The position numbers and the translations under genes are program-made. Positions 58,735-64,000 of a DNA stretch of 64,000 nt are shown here, one piece after another. The notes under the pieces are model-generated. The model worked only from the letters and a program-made list of their open reading frames with translations. It was not told the DNA's origin and ran no database searches. Each line of letters starts with the position of its first letter. Position 1 is the first letter of the stretch. The DNA comes from Larix kaempferi (Eukaryota; Streptophyta; Pinopsida; Pinales; Pinaceae), in the NCBI GenBank assembly GCA_027924585.1, contig BSBM01000125.1:1183001-1247000 (forward strand), in the 5' to 3' direction.

Positions 58735-61700
58735 ATGTCTCACCACACCAAGCTTGAGGACAAGCTTGAAGGAGCTGATAACTTCGCAGCATGGAAGCGT
58801 AGGATTGGGTTAATCCTTGAAGAGAATGAGTTGGATACTTATATAAATGAAGAGGTCCTTGTCCCAGAGGGAGAAGAGGCTAAGGCTCTTCACAAGAGGA
58901 ATTTGGTTAAGGAAAAGAGGATCATTGCTGATTCCATTAAAGATCATCTCATCCCCCATGTGTCATCCCTAAAGACACCAAAAGAGATGTTTGATTCCTT
59001 GACCAAAATATTTGAAGGCAAGAACATAAATCGGAAGATGACCCTGAGGAATCAATTGAAGAATATCAAGATCCAGAATGCAGAGACTATGCAGTCATAT
59101 TTCTCAAGGGTCTCCCAGATAAAAGAACAACATGAAGCTATGGGTGAAGATGTAGAAAGTGGAGAAGTGGTGATGGCCACTCTTAATGGCCTCCCTAGGT
59201 CATGGGATTCTTTCATCCAAGGAATTTGTGCTAGAAAGAAACTTATCTCTTTCAGTAGACTGTGGGAAGAATGCTCACAGGAAGAAGCTCGAATTGTAGC
59301 CAGAGAAGAGAAGATGGGGAGTGAAGACCAAGCATTCATAGCTCACTCCAAAAGACATGGTGACAAGAAATCTCACCATCATGGCAAGAAAGGAAAATAT
59401 CAGAATCAAAGAGGTAGTCCCAGACATCGAAGGGACATTACCCATGCCCGTTGCTATACATGTGATGATAAGGGACACTATGCCAAAGATTTCCCTAAGA
59501 ATAAGAAAGAGGGTACTCACAAGAAGAAGAACTTCAAAAGAAGACATCATGCTCATGCTGCAGAGGATGATGAGCCTCCCAGGAAGAGGGCTAGAGAAGA
59601 TAGTGAAGATTCTTCAAGTGATGAAGAATATGTTTTGATTTCTGCTCTCACCGGAACCATTACTCATGGAAGTAATGATTGGCTCATAGATAGTGGGGCT
59701 TCCAAACATATGACATGATTCAAAGAATCCTTTGTGAATCTATCTGAACATGATTCACCCCACAAGGTGAAGCTTGGAGATGACTACCAGTATCCCATAA
59801 AAGGGAGTGGTGAAGCCTCATATCAACTAGACTCTGGAAAGTCTATGAAGATGAAAGATGTACTCTATGTTCCAGGTCTCAAGAAGAATCTACTCTCAAT
59901 ATCTGCATTGGATGCAAAAGGCATGAGGGTTGCATTTATAGATGGCCAAGTCTTAATGTGGCCTAAGGGTAAGACTATAGACGATGCAGTTGTGATTGGA
60001 GAGCAAGAGGGAGGATTGTACAAATTGAAGGGCCATCCAGAACAAGCCATGGTCCATGATTCTGTAGAGCCAAGTGAACTTTGGCACAGAAGGCTTCCAC
60101 ACATGCATTACAGGGCATTACCAATTGCAAGCAAAGTGGGAGAAGGTCTTCCTGAAATATAGACAAAGCATGAAGGCATTTGCAAAGGTTGTGCAAAGGG
60201 AAAGAATACAAAGAAGACATTTCCAAGCAGTGAAAGCAAGGCAAAAGGAATCTTGGAGATTATCCACTCTGATGTATGCGATCCCATGTCATCCAGTTCT
60301 CTGAGTGGGTATGTATACTATGCCTCCTTTATTGATGATTTCTCTAGGAATACTTGGATCTACATCTTGAAGAACAAAGATGAAGTGTTTAAAAATTTCA
60401 AGGAATTCAAAGCCTTGATAGAAAACCAAACTGAATTGAATATCAAGATCTTCAGATCTGACAATGGCGGAGAATTTACTTCAGGAGACTTCAAGAAGTT
60501 ATGCAGTGATTCAGGGATTAAGAGGGAGATGACTACTCCTTACAATCCAAAGTAGAATGGGGTTGCCAAAAGGAAGAATAGAACAATCATGGAAGTAGCA
60601 AGCGAAATTATTTATGACCAAGACTTACCTATGCACTTATGGGCTAAAGCAGCAAGGACAACAGTATATGTGCAGAACATAACACCCCATAAGATACTTG
60701 ACAACAAAACACCAAAAGAAGTGTTTACTGGTAAGAAACCAGAAGTGAGCCATCTCAGAATATTTGGATGCCCAGTATACACTCACATCCCAAAAGAGAA
60801 AAGGTCAAAGTTGGATCCTTCAGGAAAGAAGGGTATATTCGTGGGTTACAGTGAAAGCTCGAAGGCTTACAGAATCTACTTCCTTGGATTCAAGAAGATT
60901 GACATCAGTAGAGATGTAACATTTGATGAAAGTTCAACTTATCAAAAATCGAGAGAGACACCTGTTGAAGACAATGAAGAACCCAGAATATCCAGAACAC
61001 AAGATACCACAATGAATGAAGCAGTTCCTGAAGAAAATCAAGAAATGGAAGATCCACAAGAACTTTTGGATACACCTCGTGAGAATAATCCTCACAAGAG
61101 GAAACCAACATGGGCTAGAGAGCTCATCCAAGATGTAGAGAGATTTGGCATTCCAGAAGAAGAACACAGAGAAAGGAAAAGGACAAGGTCACATACTAGT
61201 TATGTTGCTTTACTCTGTGACATCATGGATAAAGAACCTTCCAGTTATGAAGAAGCTGCAGAAAAGAAAGAGTGGAAGGATGCTATGATCGAAGAATACC
61301 AATCTATTATGAAGAATGATGTTTGGGATGTGGTCCCAAGACCAGATGGGAAGTCTGTGGTAACTTCCAAGTGGATCTATAAGGTCAAGCATGCTGCAGA
61401 TGGTAGCATCAAGAAATACAAAGCTAGGTTTGTAGCTCATGGCTTCTCCCAGAAAGAAGGGATTGATGATGAAGAGACTTTTGCTCCTGTGGCCAGATAC
61501 ACTTCCATTAGATCAGTACTTGCTCTGGTTGTAGTGATGAAATGGAAGGTACACAAGATGGATGTCAAGACAACCTTCTTGAATGGTCTAGTTGAAGAGG
61601 AAGTGTACGTGGAGCAACCACTCGGGTTTGAGACACATGATAGAGGAACACATGTGTGCAAACTAAAGAAAGCCTTGTATGGTTTGAAACAAGCACCCAG

Positions 61701-62751
61701 GACCTGGTATGGCAGGATAGATGGCTTGCTATCCAGTTTGGGCTTTACCAAGAGTAAAATAGATTCCAACCTTTACTACAAGGTTGAGGAGGGAAATCCA
61801 GTGATTCTACTATTGTATGTGGATGACTTGTTTCTGACAGGTGAGGATAGACTGATTGCCGACACGAAGAGGAAGCTAGCTGCCGAGTTCGAGATGAAGG
61901 ACTTGGGTATGATGCACTACTTTATTGGTATGGAGGTGTGGCAGAGTCCAAATGGGATCTTCCTTGGACAAGGGAAGTATGCAGTAAAGATCCTAAAGAG
62001 CTTTGGGATGATGGACTGCAAGGCCATGGCCACACCTATGGCATCGAACTTGAAGCTTCTGTGTGATGCTTCTTCTGAGCCGGTTAATGCTACGATGTAT
62101 CGTCAGATGATTGGGTCCTTGATGTACCTGACGAATACAAGGCACGACATTTGCTTTGCGATGAACACCTTGAGCCAGTACTTGACAGATCCGAGACATG
62201 TTCACTTGATAGATGCAAAGCATGTTCTGAGGTACCTGAAGGATACAGTGGATTAGGGGCTCAAGTATGAGGTGAATCAAAAGTTTAACTTGGAGGGTTA
62301 TGTTGATTCAGATTGGGCAGGCAGTGCCATTGATTGGAAGAGCACCTCGAGGTGCTGCTTCAATATGGGACCAGGTGTGATCTCTTGGTTTAGCAGGAAG
62401 CAGTCCTATGTGGCACTAAGTACAACTGAAGCAGAGTATGTCGCAGCTTGTTTAGCTAGTTGTGAGGCAGTATGGCTTAGGAAGCTACTGTCTGATTTGT
62501 TTGATCTCCGGTTGAGTGCTACCTGTATATATTGCGACAACCAAATTTGTGTGAAGTTGTCAGAGAACCCAGTGTTCCATGACAGGTCGAAGCACATTGA
62601 GATCAATTTCCACTATATCAAGGATATGGTGCAGAGAGGAGCTGTGAAGCTCCTATATGTTGCGACAGATGAGCAGATAGCCGATGTGTTGACCAAGCCG
62701 CTTTCCAGAGTGAAGTTTGAATACTTCAGAGGGAGACTTGTTGTACTTTAG
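58735..62751 (+). pseudogene. Copia gag-pol polyprotein with four in-frame stops
   Basis: One uninterrupted frame of about 1,339 codons, no frameshift found. Gag opens with FAAWKRRIGLIL. The zinc knuckle (59452-59493) has C, C and H, but the last Cys is Phe. Protease: WLIDSGASKHMT with DSG at 59689. Integrase: WHRR.PHMH, CKGC, then HSD, IDDFSR, SDNGGEFTS and RKNRT. RT: WIYKVK, MDVKTTFLNG, YVDD at 61816-61827. RNase H: DSDWAGSAIDWKSTSR, WFSRKQSYVALSTTEAEY, then VLTKPL. Stops: TGA 59716, TAG 60160, TAG 60553, TAG 62254. The TAGs at 60160 and 60553 fit CAG-to-TAG changes. Lineage within copia is not certain. Confidence 0.93.
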
Positions 62752-62787
62752 ATCGAGATGCCTTCCAGAGGGAAGTGATGAAGTCCA

Positions 62788-63362
62788 GAGACACAGATGC
62801 ACACTGGGCCATTCTTGCATGGTGGCAGGTTAGTCCTCCCATGGCAGGATGTAAGGGCCGAGCCATTCTTGCATGGTGGCAGGTTAGTCCTCCCATGGAA
62901 GGATGTAAGGGCTGAGCCATTCTTACATGGTGGTAGGTTGGTCCTCCCATGGTAAGATGTAAGTGCTGGGCCATTCTCGCATGGTAGCAGGTTAGCCCTC
63001 CCATGGTGAGATGTAAGTGCTAGGCCATTCTCACATAGTGGCAGGTTAGTCCTCCTATGGTGAGATATAAGTGCTGAAGCCTTTCTGACATGATAGTAGG
63101 TTGGTCCTCTCATGGTTGTTGATGTAAGTGTTGGGCCTTTCCGACATGGTGGTAAGTTGGTCCTCCCATGGTTGTTGATGTAAGTGTTGTGCCTTTCCGA
63201 CATGGTGGTAGGTTGGTCCTCCCATGGTCATTGATGTAAGTGTTGTTAGCCTTTCCCAGATGGTAGTACGTTGGTCCTCCCATGCTGGTGAGTGTAAGTG
63301 TTGTGAGCCTTTCACATGGTGGCAGGTTAGTCCTCCCATGGTGAGTGTAAGTGATGTGTGTG
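62788..63362 (+). repeat. Tandem array of 54-60 bp units in the copia-2 3' region
   Basis: About ten units, each a variant of GGCCATTCTTGCATGGTGG, CAGGTTAGTCCTCCCATGG, then GATGTAAGTGCT. The first five and last five form two subtypes (CATTCT versus CTTTCC cores). The minus-strand ORFs 62726-63429 that appear His/Pro-rich are this array read through. Confidence 0.9.
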
Positions 63363-63419
63363 TGCATCTAGGTTGTGCTTCGTGGACTACGTGGTGATCT
63401 GAAGACATTGATGTGACAG

Positions 63420-63800
63420 TTTGGTACACAGGTTTTGCAGAGGCACATAATCAGTCCTAAGATGCTCTTGCAGGTTTTTCCAAGGCAGTGTAATCAGTCC
63501 TGAGAGATCTTGTAGGTTTTGTAGAGGCAGTGTAATCAGTCCTAAGGTGTACCTACTTGGTGGCTTGCTCGCAGATGATGATGATGATCAGATTGATCAT
63601 GTGATGATATACATTAGTTGGATGTATGATGAGTATCATGTGGATACTCTGTGTTCGTGGACAGGTTGTGCAGTGGCATGTAAAAGATCCTGAGAGAATC
63701 AAGAGGTTGAGCTGTGTGCTCGTAAAAGGCCTGGGGTGCTCTTGCGAGGTTTTGCAGATGCACGTGATGAGTCTTGAGGATTCCATAGTATGACCAGTGA
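63420..63800 (+). repeat. Second, looser repeat in the copia-2 3' region
   Basis: Three units of about 45-50 bp (AGGTTTTGCAGAGGCA, GTGTAATCAGTCCTAAGA, GCTCTTGCAGG) at 63430-63550, with related pieces at 63660-63690 and 63745-63785. No coding content. Confidence 0.65.
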
Positions 63801-63988
63801 TGATGAAGACCTACAGGTGGTGGGCCTACATCCAGTATGAAAAAGGATTGGCTCTGTAGAACTTCCTATGACGAGTAGATTCAGAGATTGGACGAGATAG
63901 CAGCAGTTGTGACGATGATGATTCGATGACGATGATCCAGAGAAGAAGACTTGTGCCTGATGATCTGTGTCGAGAAATACTTTCCTAG
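63801..63988 (+). other. copia-2 3' untranslated end
   Basis: Non-coding with GATGATGA-type microrepeats. Leads directly into the polypurine tract. Confidence 0.5.
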
Positions 63989-63999
63989 TTAAGAGGGAG
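63989..63999 (+). other. Polypurine tract of copia-2
   Basis: TTAAGAGGGAG, then T at 64000, which matches the TG start of the 5' LTR. Copia-1 has TTAAGGGGGAG in the same place. Confidence 0.8.
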
Positions 64000-64000
64000 T

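Larger units (their letters stand above)
57572..64000 (+). mobile_element. Near-complete Ty1/copia element (copia-2), running off the window end
   Basis: 5' LTR, iMet PBS, leader, a single gag-pol frame, a tandem-repeat 3' region and a purine tract ending at 63999. Base 64000 is probably the first base of the 3' LTR. The order gag, protease, integrase, RT, RNase H is that of copia. The only lesions seen in coding DNA are four stops and a damaged zinc knuckle. The 5-bp flank is TCCTT (57567-57571); its partner is outside the window. It inserted into Tat-2 gag. Confidence 0.93.

Noticed and set aside
59052-59556. Minus-strand ORFs opposite copia-2 gag
   Set aside because: Shadows of the gag-pol frame, without motifs.
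62726-63429. Overlapping His/Pro-rich minus-strand ORFs up to 151 codons
   Set aside because: They are the copia-2 tandem array read in three frames, with no independent coding signal.

Overview
The window looks like repeat-dense land-plant nuclear DNA. The evidence is Ty1/copia and Ty3/gypsy (Tat-lineage) LTR retrotransposons with plant-type primer-binding sites, a CACTA (En/Spm-like) DNA transposon, a degenerate 7-bp telomere-like array, AT-rich spacers, and no recognisable intact host gene. A gymnosperm with a large, slowly purged genome is my best guess. It rests on general character (old nested elements, interstitial telomere-like DNA), not on a diagnostic gene.

Layout of 1-38839: a telomere-like 7-bp array (418-1212) and three degraded copies of a dispersed repeat (1705-2664) lead into a CACTA transposon whose transposase is on the minus strand. 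That transposon was split by a minus-strand Tat gypsy element (3235-31841), which has imperfect 5-bp target duplications and about 90% identical LTRs. The transposase reading frame resumes exactly on the far side of the insertion. The Tat element was itself hit twice. A degenerate copia element (14029-20743; 607-bp LTRs, TSD TGCCT) lies in gag. A 7,196-bp unit (24579-31774; TG...CA ends, TSD GGTTC) lies in the 5' LTR. The second unit has no LTR pair; it carries an intron-containing, decayed minus-strand gene with a long coiled-coil C-terminus and is the least explained object here. The Tat element has gag, DEGAS-type protease, RT, RNase H, integrase, a second RNase H after integrase, a tandem-repeat 3' region, and an accessory ORF family on the opposite strand. 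Upstream of the CACTA transposase is a sequence that reads as a SET domain.

Layout of 38840-53132: mostly anonymous AT-rich DNA with a possible Ptta/En/Spm-type fragment, an unidentified coiled-coil remnant, and a second member of the Tat accessory-ORF family (about 52255-53132).

Layout of 53133-64000: a plus-strand Tat element (5' LTR 53133-54070, Arg-type PBS, gag remnant) interrupts that accessory ORF. A nearly complete plus-strand copia element then starts at 57572. Its single gag-pol frame (58735-62751) carries four in-frame stops and no frameshift. The last base of the window appears to be the first base of its 3' LTR.

The recurring unexplained signal is short CpG-containing words, different for each element, clustered in LTRs and leaders and just upstream of the accessory ORFs.
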